Assembly: GCF_022009635.1 (NCBI RefSeq)
Contig: NZ_CP091716.1
Span: forward strand, 2,743,001-2,807,000
Length of the DNA stretch: 64,000 nucleotides
From: Variovorax paradoxus
GTDB lineage: Bacteria > Pseudomonadota > Gammaproteobacteria > Burkholderiales > Burkholderiaceae_C
Direction of reading: 5' to 3'
Shown: positions 51,901-63,900 of the stretch, one piece after another
How the letters are laid out: the number at the start of each line of letters is the position of its first letter
Position numbering within the stretch: position 1 is the stretch's first letter
Translations under genes and position numbers: made by a program
The notes under the pieces: model-generated
Seen by the model: the letters and a program-made list of their open reading frames with translations, nothing else
The model's database searches: none
Told to the model about the DNA's origin: nothing

Positions 51901-54900
51901 CCTTCAGGTGTCCCGCCAAGATGCATTGCTGCGTCTGAAAGCGACTGTCATGGGGTCTGGCGAGTCTGCGCTGTTGCCGCAGGGCGCCGTCGTTTTTTAC
52001 GATGGCGATACCTTGATCGGACGGGCGGCGCTGCGCGACGGCATTGCCACGCTGGACGTCGCCTCTCCTGTGGGGGGCAAGGCGTCTTACCGGGTCGAGT
52101 ACACAGGTGATGCACACCATGTGCAAAGCGCACGTCATGCCGACCCTTTCGTGACACTTGAAGCTTCCGCAAAAAGCACGGTGCAGGGTGGTCCGATCAC
52201 CCTGAACATGGAGGTGATCGGCAAGTCGGCGGGCGGAAGAGCCGGCTTCTTCGCCGACAGCCTATACCTTGGTACTGCGGAGGTCGTCGATGGCCGGGCG
52301 ACATTGGTCACCAACTATCTACCAGTGGGATCGCATGTCTTGCTCAGTGCAAGCCTCCAAAACGACGGAAACGGTGCCGACGCCGCCGTCGTGCAAGGGC
52401 CGGCGGTGGAGGTCGTCGTTGGATCGCAAGAAGTTCGGCCGCCGTCGGTCCAATCGCTCTTGATCGACCAGATCGGGCGTGCAGTGGTCGGGGAGTTGAT
52501 CGGTATCAAACTGACGGTCCCTCGAGTTCCCGATCCATCGGCAAGTGATTTCCTCATCTTCGATGGCAAGACGCTGATCGGACGCGGCCAAGCCGGGTAC
52601 GGCGACTGGGTCATGCTGCCCAGCCTGTCGTTTGGCACCCACGACCTGACGCTGGTGTATGACGGCGAACTTGCACAAGGACGGGTTTCGACGGCCACGG
52701 TGCAAGTAGTCGTCGAGCGCGCCCAGGTCCGCATCGATCTCGCATCGTCCACGCAGCCGCAAGCCGCGGTGCGCGGTAGTCCGGTGACTTTCTCCGCGCG
52801 CGTCCGCGCTGCGGGCGATTCCCGGCCTACTGGAGAGGTCACCTTCTACCGCGACGGCGTTGCCATGGGAACGGCCGACGTGGTCGATGGTATGGCCAAG
52901 CTGGAGCGCAACGAACCCATCCTGGGTATCCACAGCATCACCGCGAGCTACTCGGGCGACGATAGTCATGAGCCGTCTGGCAATACTGTGGCGTCTGCAC
53001 AGTCCGCGCTGATACAGAAAGTCGTGGCGTCCGCGAATGCGAAGCAGACTCGCACGGACCTGAGCATCTTGCCTGCAACGATCATCGCCAAGCAGTCCTT
53101 CAGCTTGGCGGTTTATATCCGCGAGGGAGATACGCAAGCTCCGGTGGTCCGTGGCACCGTGCGCTTCTACGAGGGTACGCGTCTGCTGGGCATCGGTACT
53201 GTCGACTATGGATCAGCCTATCTACCGGTAGCCGGACTTGCCGCAGGAGTGCATCAGTTGCGTGCTGTCTTGATCGGTGATGACACCTACGCAGCAAGCG
53301 AAACTTCGTTGAAAGTTTCGGTGCCGAAGATCTCTTCTTATGTCTATCTGGACACCGAGGCCACGAGCCTCATGCAGGGTCAGCCGGTGACATTGACTGC
53401 GCAGGTGAGAGGTGGTGTAGTGCCTGCAAGTGGGCGGATGAATTTCTTTGCTGACACACAGTTCGTTGGTTCGGCTGCGGTGGTCGACGGATTGGCCAGC
53501 CTCACGACCAGCAATCTCCCGGTTGGGTCGAACATTATCCTCAGCGCAAGTTACGGGGGCGATGATGTCTATCTGACTGGCCTAGGCATACAGAAGCTAT
53601 GGGAGCCTGGGAAAGCCACGATCCGGACGATTCAAGTCCTTCCTGGCGGACAGAGTCTGGAGCCAGCAACCACACGAACCATGTCCTTCGTTTCGCCGAA
53701 CTACTCTGGCGCGGCGGGACAGCCTCTCGACGTCGATCTGAACATCGGGAGCAACAACGGATTCAAGAATGGCAACTTCGCTGTTTTCCAGGGGCAGACG
53801 CTGATTGGAAGCTATGCGCTAGACCCTGCATCACCGGGGCGGATTCGAATCGAGGGGCTACAGCCTGGTCATTCAGAGCTGACGGTGGTGTACACGGATG
53901 GGACGAACGCGCCGGCCGCTGTGGCGACGACCCAGGCGTACATAGGCAAGGCACGCCCCGACCTGGCCGAACTCACTTCGTCCCGACAGATGTCGGTGGA
54001 GGGGCAGCCCCTGACATTTTTCGTCAAAATCCGGAATTCGGATGGCAGCGAGGTTTATGACCCGCCGATGACGGGGACGGTCACAATTTTTGGTTCGAGC
54101 GGAACGCTGGGCACGACTGCTTTGCGGGGAGGATGGGGCGGAGCGTATGCGACCCTCACCGTCAGCGATTTGCCCGCCGGCTCCTACAGTTTCGGTGTTC
54201 GATATTCCGGCGATGCCAACTATGAGGCTCACACCTATACCCCTTGGAATGAGGAGTTCAGGCAACAGATCGCGATGGCGCCTGCGGCCAGTTCGATGAG
54301 GATGGAACACTGGACCTACGGCTCATCGCTGAATGTCCAGGTTCATCTTCAGGGGCAAGGCGTTCCTGATAGTGGAACGGTGAGCTTCTACGACGGAAAC
54401 ACATTGCTGAACAGGAGCAATGTGTATGACGGGCGAAGCCATCTTTCAGCGGGTGGCCTGAAGGTTGGCGATCACGTGATCAGGGCTGTGTACTCGGGCG
54501 ATGCCAATAATGCTGGCTCGGAGTCTTCCACTGTAGTTTCGATCGCCCCGGTAGGAGCGGCGCATACCACGCTTGCCAACCGTAGCGAGGCATCCATTTC
54601 ACAAGATGGCGCGCTGAACGTGGATCTGTATGGCGCGCGCGCCGGCAGCCTGGTGAGCTTTTATCAAGGGGCGGACAGTTTGGGCACGGCCTTGACTATC
54701 AATGGCAGGGCCACCTTGATAGGCGCCCGCCTGCCGCCGGGAAATCAGCGCATCACCGCCGTCTACGCGGGCGACGCGGATACGGCGGGCTCAATATTGA
54801 CTTTCATGCAATCGGTGAAAGGCGCCGCAGGGGGCGCCGCGCCGCAATTGAAATACGACGCGGCTCAGGACCGCACAGTCAGCCGCCTATACGGCCACGA

Positions 54901-57900
54901 TGGCCGTCTGCAGGGATTGCTTGACGGTGAAGGCTATCTGACCGAATACAAGTACAACGCCGCAGGCGAAATCGTCGAAACCATCCGCCGCGCCGAGCGC
55001 TCTGTCACCGAGGTCGATCGCGCCACCGCCGTTGCGGATGCCCGTGCAAGCAGGAGTCTCGCGGGTCTGCGTCGCGGGGACAGTGCCGATGACATCCACA
55101 CCTACAACTTCTACGATGCCCGAGGCCGGCTGGTCGGACAGGTCGATGGCGAAGGCTACTTGAACGAGACGGTCTACGATGCTCGCGGCAACATTACGCA
55201 AACTATCCGTTACGCAAACAAGGCCGGCGCAATCGGAGGCTCTTCCACGCTACAGAGCATTCGCCCGGTTGCCGACAACGCTCGGGATCACCGGACTGTC
55301 CAGGCCTGGAGTGCCGCCAACCAACTCCTGAGCCGCACCAACGCGGAGGGCACGGTCACCCGGTTCACCTACGACAGCATCGGCCAGCTCGTGCAGACCA
55401 CCACGGCGGTCGGAACTGCGGATGAACGTACCAGCCGGCGGCGCTACGACATCCAAGGCCGCCTGGCCGGAGAGCTCGACGGGCGCGGCAGCGATGCCGT
55501 TGAGCTCTCCGACCCCTTGAGCCTGTGGGCCGCCAACGGCCTGACGCACACCTATGATGCCGCCGGACGCCGCGCCAGTACGACGGACGCCAATGGCCGC
55601 CGCACGCTCTTTTTCTACGACGCAGTCGGACGCCTGGCCTATACCGTCAATGATCTCGGTGAAGTTGCCGAGAGCCGCTACAGCGCTCACGGTCAGCTCT
55701 CCGAGCAAGTCGTCTACGGGACCCCTGTGGATGTCGTCACCCTCGCGACCGCGACACCCGGCGGTTTGAACACTGACACCTTGATCCGCTTGCTCGAAGG
55801 CGTGGCCGATGACGTCAAGGACACGCGTGTCCTGACCCGCTACAACGCCACTGGCACCAAGGCCAGCAGCACCAGCGCAGTGGGCGACATCACCGACTAT
55901 TCGTACAACGCGTTCCGCGAGGCTACTTCCAGCAGTTTCACGCTGAAGGATGGTTATCGCGTGACCGATACGGCCAGCTTCGATCGGCGCGGGCTGCTGG
56001 TCGAAAGCACAAAGGATCGTGGCCTCGTTGTCGAAGGCAAGACTTACGATGCATTCGGCCGTGAGACCGGGCGTATCGACGGCAAAAAGAATCCAAGCCT
56101 GCTCACCTATGACCGGCTCGGCCGCACGGTAACCGTGACCGACGCGCTTCGATCGGAACGTGTCACGACCTACGATGCCTTCGACCGTGTGCTGACGCAG
56201 CGAGACACGTTGGGCCATGTCACCCTCTACAGCTACGACCAGGCCAACCGCGGCATGACCGTGACAACGCCGGAAGGCGTGCGCATGACCACGTTGCGCA
56301 ACCGGCAGGGCCAGATCCATAGCGTGAGTGACGGCCGAGGCAATACCACCACCCACAGTTACGACAAGAGCGGAAACCTGCTGCGCACCGAGGCCCCTGA
56401 GGGCATCGCCACGGCAAGCACATACGACAAGGCGGGTTTCGCACTCAGCAGCACCGACGCCAACGGTGTTGTGACCGACTACGCCTATGACGCCGCGAAC
56501 AGGCTGCTCACGCGAACGGTAGATGCCGCGGGCCTGAGACTTGTGACTGCCTACGGTTACGACGCCAAGGGCCAGAAGATCAGCGTCAAAGATCCAAGAG
56601 GCGTTGTCACCACTACCGAATTCAATCGCGGCGGACAGGCTGTGCGCCAAGTTGTCGACCCTGAAGGCCTGGCTCTTGCCACCTCCTACGAATATGACAC
56701 CACGGGCAAGGTGCTCAAGGTCACGGATCCAAACGGCGTTGTCAAGCAATACAGCTACGACGGCGCCGGACGGCGTGTCAAGGAAGTGCTCGATCCGAAC
56801 GATCCGCTCGTCCCGCTGGATTACAAAACGGGGCCTTTGAACCTTGTGCGTAGCTACACGTACGACGGCAATGGCAACGTGGTGAAAGCCCTCGATGCAA
56901 ACGGCAACGCCACGAACTACGCCTACGACGCGAATAATCGAATGGCGTACACGCTGGATGCGCTCGGCAATGTGTCTCGGAATGTCTACGACAGCGAAGG
57001 CCGCGTGGCCCGAACCATTCGCTATGCCGCCCCGGTGGAGCGTGACAAGCTGCCCGACTTGCCTGACGCCATCGATATTGCCTCCCGCGTGGTGGCCGAC
57101 CCGGCCACTGACATGGTGGAGGAGCGCCGCTACGACCGCGACGGACGATTGCACTTCACGGTGGACGGGACAGGCGCTGTCATCGAATACAAATACGACA
57201 CGTCGAACAATGTTGTCGAGACCCGCTCTTACGCTCGGCGCATTGATCTGGCTACCTGGGAGCCGAACTCGGATCCCGCTGTCGTTGCCGATGATGGCGA
57301 CTCACGTGTACGCACAGTCTACGATGGGTTCAACCGAGCTGTCTGGAAGGTCGATGGTGCCGGCGGCGTAAGCAGCAACAGCTACGACGACAACGGCAAC
57401 ATCACCGAAGTCCGCACCTATGCGAATGCCCTGACCCGTGCGTCGTTCGAAGCATGGGACGGCCGATCCGCGCCGGCTGTGATGGCCGACGACACGAGGG
57501 ACCAGCGTGTCCGTACCGTCTTCGATGCCGCGAATCGTGCCGTCTCTCAGGTCGATGGCGTTGGGGGCGTGGTTCGCACTGCATATGACAGTAACGGCAA
57601 TACGCTCGAGCGGCGAGCCTATGCCAACCGTCTCGAGGCCTCGGCGCTGGCTGCCTGGGATGGAAAAAACCTATTGCTGCCGAAGGAGGATGGCAAGAGC
57701 GATCAACATGTTCGCAACATCTACGACGCTGCGGGTCGGCTGACATGGAGCGTGGATGGCGAAGGGGCCGTGACGTCGAATGAATACGATGCCAATGGAA
57801 ATGTCACATACCGCACCCGGTTTGCCGAGGTCATCGGGCGTGACGCGTCGCCGGACAGTGTGAAGGAAGACTTTCGGGATCAGGTCACCCGCTACATCTA

Positions 57901-60900
57901 CGACGCGGCCAATCGTGTGTCGTACCGGTCGAAGTGGCAGGGACGAAGCGCGACGGGAGGAGGCTACGGCTCTCCTTTCGGCAGTCGCGAAGAGATATCG
58001 TACGACTACGACGGTGTGGGCCGCTTGCTGCGGCAAACCGTACACGCGGCTCTGCCGCAGGTCGCACCGACCGGGCGCGTGGATGAGGCTGATCGCACCA
58101 GCTATTTCGTCTATGACGCAGCAGGGCGCCTGGCCTATTCAGTAGATGCCGAGGGCGGTGTCACGCGAAACAGCTACGACGGCGCAGGTCGTCTGGTTCG
58201 GACGCTCCAAGCCGCGAACAGCATTTGGAACCTTCCTTACTTTGCTGCGTTTCCGGAAGCACGGAGAGATCTCCCCCTGGATAGAACTCTGACCAGCGCT
58301 CCCTATTTCCGGAGGGGAAGGGGCGATTTCCTGAGGCTGAGCGCAGCCATGCTCGAAGCCAAACTGACGACGGATGCATCGGCCGATCGCATTACCGTCA
58401 TGGCCTATGACGGCGCAGGACGGCGCACCCTCACAATCGACGCCATGGGCGGGGTCACCAATAACGCCTACGATGCCTTCGGAAATCTCACGCAGCAGGT
58501 TGGCTATGCGATCCGCATCGCCCCGCCTGAGTGGAGTCCAGGCATCAATCGGACGGCCTTCGATCCCGCTGGACTGAAAAAGAGCGAGGCAGACCGCATT
58601 TCTTACTTTGCCTATGATCAGGCGCAGCGTCGGGTTCTCACCGTCGACGCGTTGGGTGCCGTCACCGAGACCGCCCACGACGGAATCGGCCAGGCGATCA
58701 AGACGCGCAGTTATGCGCGCGCGATTGATGCGACGGGGCTGAGCAATGTGGCCGCTCCCAGCGCTCTGCGCTCCCGCATAACTTCCGACGCGACTGCCGA
58801 TCGTGTTTCGCGCCAGGTCTTCGATGCCAGCGGCCGTGTGATCTACGGGGTGGATGCTCTGGGCTATGTCAGCAAGACCCACTACGACGGTGTTGGGCGC
58901 GTGCGTGGTACCACGCAGTACGCTCGGCCCATTCTGCAGGGCACAGAGGGCCCCGCAGTCGCTGCAGCCATTGCGATCAGCCCGGATGATCGCAGCAAGA
59001 GTTTCGAGGTCGATACCCTTGGGCGCGTCGTCCTCAGTGTCGACGCCATGAATGGCACCGAGTCGTGGACATACGACTCAAGGGGCAACAAGACCAGCTA
59101 CACCAACGCCAAGAATGCTGTCTGGACCTACGAGTACGACGGCATGGGTCGAATGACCGCGGAGATTTCACCGCAGGTCGATCTCACACGAGTCAGAAAG
59201 GGTTCGAAGGATCGTTTGGAGGTCGACGAGTACCGCAGTGGCACGAACCAGGTTGTCACCAGCATGGAGTACGACGCTCTCGGCAACATGACTTCCCGAA
59301 CGGAGGCCTGGGGACGCCCTGAGGCTCGACGGACGCGCTATGCGTACGACGGACTGGGGCGCCAAATCTGGGTGGAATTTCAAGAGAAAAGACCAATCGA
59401 ACCGATGTCCTCGCAAATGGGGTACGAAGGTGGAGATCTCCGCACCCTTACTACCTACGATGCCTTCGGGAATGCCATCGCCAATGTCGATGTGAGTGGC
59501 CATAGGAGCTACAAGACATATGACTCTCTAGGTCGTGTGGTCCATGAGATTGATGCCCTTGGTTACGTCACTGGCTATCAGCGCAATGTCTTCGGAGAGG
59601 TGACCGCACTTACCCGACATGCACAGGGCATCGATCTGGACGCTGGTCACTGGCCGGAAGGGAGTGAGCCCTCCGCCAAGATGGTGGCAGCTGTGCTTCG
59701 TCCTGGAGATGCCGATCGCATCATCGTCACCAGTCGTGATCGCCTGGGCCGGGCCATCGAAGTCAAGGAGCCGTCCGTTTCTTTCCATGACAGCTCGGCG
59801 GCATTCGGCGCCAGGTATGGTTTCGACGGCAAGTCCATCCGTAACACTTACGATGGTTTCGGCAACCTTGTGCAAGTGGCGAGGCGCCTCAATTCGGACA
59901 GTTGGGTACTGGCTGCCACCAACTACCATGACCTGCGCGGGCAGCAAGTCGCCACGGTCGATGCGCTCGGCTACCTCACCACCCAGGTCTTCGATGCGGC
60001 TGGCAACGTGGTGGATCGCGTCGAGTACGCCAAAGCGCTGCCCGGATGGATCGGCACCTCCAACCTCGCGGCCTGGACGGGATTAGCTGACGCACGAACC
60101 GATCGCACGCCACCGGCGCCAACCGTGGACATGTCATCCGATCGGCGTACGGCGACCACCTATGACCGCAACAATCGAAAGACCAGCGAGACGCGGGTGC
60201 ATGTCGAGCACAGCACTGCTGCCAACGGGACAAGTGAACGCGGCAACCTGACCACCAGCTACGGCTATGACGCCGTGGGTAACCTTACGCGCACTACCGA
60301 TGCGGCGGGCGCGTCAACCTACAGCTACTACGATGCGCTCGAGCGCGTGACGGCGGTGGCGGAGCCCACGCGTGCGGGCAGCGACGGGGCAACTTTCGTG
60401 ACTCCGCTCACGGTGTTCCGCCGCGATGCCCACGGCAACGTGGTCACCAAGACCGAGTACATCAACGGAGCCGGCGTTGAGGACCAGCCTGCCAATCCTC
60501 GCCCCATGCCGGCGCTTCTTGTCGGGCCGAACCCCGAGGTCGCCCGCGCACAGGCCAGCGGCTGGCAGTTGAATGGAAACATCGGCTATATGTCGGCGAC
60601 ACCCTTCGACGGCGGAGAAGCTGTTTACAGGGTGCGTACCGACTTCTTCGGTCCCTTGCACTACTACACGCAATCGGTCGAAAAGCGTGATGAACTGGTG
60701 GCGTCGGGCCTCTGGCATGACGAGGGAATCATTGGCTACATCGCTTCCCAGCAGCAGGAAAAAACCGTGCCGCTGTACAAGGTCCAGCTGCGTCTGCCGC
60801 CTTTCTGGCCGCGTGAACTTCAGCCTTTCTCGGCCTACTACTTGCTGACTACCAGCAAGGATGAGGTCGACGATCTCGTGCAGAAGTCCGGAGCCACGCC

Positions 60901-63900
60901 TCAGGGCATCGTTGGCTATGTCGGCGATGCGCGAGACTCACAGTTCGACACAGGTCTCGTGCGCATGTTCAACCCGCTTGTCGGAGACCATTTTTTTCTG
61001 CCCGATACGGTACAGATGGATCCCTACGAGGATGCTGAGCTGGTTTCCAGCACTGATCGTACAAGCTATGCGCAATACGATTTGCTCGGGCGTGTGGTGC
61101 AGAGTACCGACGCCATGGGCGTCAATCACTACAACAACTACAACGATCGCGGACAGCTTACCGAGGAATGGCAGTATGTGCGTGGCGGAGACAAGACGCA
61201 GCAGCGATTGTTCCGTCGCCACGAATACGACGCATTGGGTCGCCAGGTCCGTGTGATCGAGCCCGGCACCGCTAGCGATAACGCAACCTACACAGAGGGC
61301 CGCGCGAGAGCCGACGGGGTCTACGCTGCGAACCCCAAGGTAACCCTGATGCTCGGTGTTCCCGAGTCCGTCAATCCGAACGCGCCGGGGCAAGAGTCCG
61401 CCAACGGCAAAGTCGTGGTTCAGATGGCCAACATCGTGAAGGCCAACGGTGGCGCGGTGAAGGTCGAGTTCGATTTCGTCACGCCCGAGACTGCGGCCCC
61501 CGATGACGGAAGCGTTCCTCCAAAGATGAATCCCGGCGAGCCTGCGACCTTCTCGCAGGTGTTCGATCAGGCATCCGGTGCAGGGCTGTCCCATGGAGTG
61601 AAGCTCACGCCAACCGATCCGATCGGTACGGTCAGCACCATCCGCATATTGCAGCAGGATGCCGCAGGCAAATGGGTCCTGCTGTGGCAGGGCACGCCCA
61701 CCGAAGCCAACGGGGAGGCCTACCTCAATATCACGGGTGCCGAGAGGCAAGTCGAAACGGTCATGGACTACAACGCCTTCGGCGAGATGGTGTCCAAGCG
61801 TGTCAATGGGCAGGCCGGAGAGTATTTCGATTACGACAGGGCAGGGCGTCTGTGGCGTACCAACGCAGGCGATGGTGTGGACAAGATTGCGCAGTACGAC
61901 CTTCTGGGGCGTCAGACAAGCGAAGTTCGCAGTGCCGGCTCCGGAAGGGGCAACCTCGATCTCGGCAGCTTGAGCAGTGCTGCCCAGGCCAATCAGCTGT
62001 CTGACTTGCGCCGTACAGACACCGCATACGATCTTCTAGGGCGCGTCACCTCTCAAGCGTTGGCGGAGCGCGCGCCTCAAGACAGCCCCTGGGCGCTGCA
62101 GCGTCCCGTGATCAACCAGAACGTTGACCGTTGGGGCAACGTCGTGAGCATCAGCGATCCGCGCTCGACCGGATGGATCACGCACTATCGCTATAACGCC
62201 AACAACCAGTTGACCACGCAGATCCAGACGGATCGCGATGGCAATTCGGGTGTCGATGCGTACGGCAACATCGTCAACTCCAACGCCGCTGTGACGAGGA
62301 TCTATTACGACGCGATGGGTCGTCAGGTGGCGGTGCGCGATGCCAACGAACGCATCAATGGCCAGGAGTGGGATGCCGGTGGAAACCTTGTACGCGAACT
62401 GCATGCTGACGGCAACGGTGTCAGCACCGGCGTGGTCAGCCATGCCTACGACGCTTTCGGAAACAAGGTCCGCACCATCGATGCCGAAGGAAAGAGAAAA
62501 CGGTTCCTCAGCGACAAGTTCAATCGTTCTCTCAAGACCGTGCACGAGGCCGTGGCGGTCTACCAAGGCGCCAGCCTGGAAGTCGTGCCGCAAGGCAGTC
62601 GCGAAGTCGTGGAGACCAACACCTGGGACGCCGCGGGCCGCAAGACCAGCCAGACGAACGGCAACGGCGACACCATTCGCTACGCCTACGACCCGCGCGG
62701 CAACCTCATTCGCACGACCCTTGCCGAAGGCGAGGTGACCAGGGCCGCCTACGATGCGCGCAACCGCAAGATCATCGAAATGGATGGCAACGGTGCATTG
62801 GCCACATGGAAGTACGACTACTTTGGCCGACTGCAGGGCCGAAGCGACATCGGCGGTGCCACATACAGCTACAGCTACGACAACGCCAGGCAGTTGACCC
62901 GCCAGACGAGCACCAATTCTTCCAACGTGGTGACATTCCCCGGCACTTCGAACCCGACCCAGGATTTGAGCTACCAATACGACGGTGCGGGTCAGCTGTT
63001 GCAGGTTCACGATGCGAGCCTGGGCAAGACCTCCCGTTATTCCTACGACCTGGCCGGCCGCCGTGTGCGCGAAACCACTGAGCAGGCAGGTGTTTCCTAC
63101 CAGGACAACAGCATTGCCTACGACGCGTTGGGCCGCATGCGTTGGGTGAGCGACAGCGGGGGGCGTGCAACCGTCGAAATCGAGCACGACAAGGTCGGCA
63201 ACCGCACGCGTATCCACACGCGCGTGAACGACCCCGCCACGGGCGTTGGCGCCGACAACGACAGGTACTTCGCCTATGACGCGATGAACCGCCAGACCCT
63301 GGTGGATTCCGCGAGCGCCGATGGCAGCGCGCTGGGCCCCGATGGGCACCGCCTGGCCTATGACTACAACGGCAACCGCACCAAGGACACCAGCACGGGC
63401 ACGCACCTGGCGTTGGTCGACGGCCAGTGGAGCAGCGTCGAAGGAGAGACGACTGAGGAATACACCTACGACCGCATGAACCGCCTGTCTACCGTTACGC
63501 GCGACGGCGTGAAGGTAGACGAGCGCCTCTACGACGGTGCCAGCCGCGTGGTGGCCAGCGGCGTGGTGACCAGCACGACCCATTCCGTGGGATTGGCCTT
63601 CGACTATGCGGTCGCGCACATGGCCGCCAACGGCGCGCCTTACTACGCGCTGGCCGGCGGTGCGATCGACGGGCGCATCAACACATACAACAAGAACGGC
63701 CAGCTGCTGGGCCAGAACCGCTACGAGTACGGGATAAAGCGCGACAGCACCATCTATGACAACGGTGCGCACAACCTGGACGCCTTGGGTTTCGAAAAAG
63801 GATCTGTCATCGGCTACGACAAGGCGGGCAACCTGCTGGGCTACTTCAGCGGCTATCTCGTGCCGGGCAGCACCAGCTTCACCCACGCGATCAACAACGT

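Noticed and set aside
55250..57154. Long minus-strand frame of 634 codons opposite the giant gene
   Set aside because: It is an antisense shadow of the YD-repeat frame: its residues are the low-complexity complement of the repeated YD codons, and the plus-strand frame has clear YD motifs throughout.
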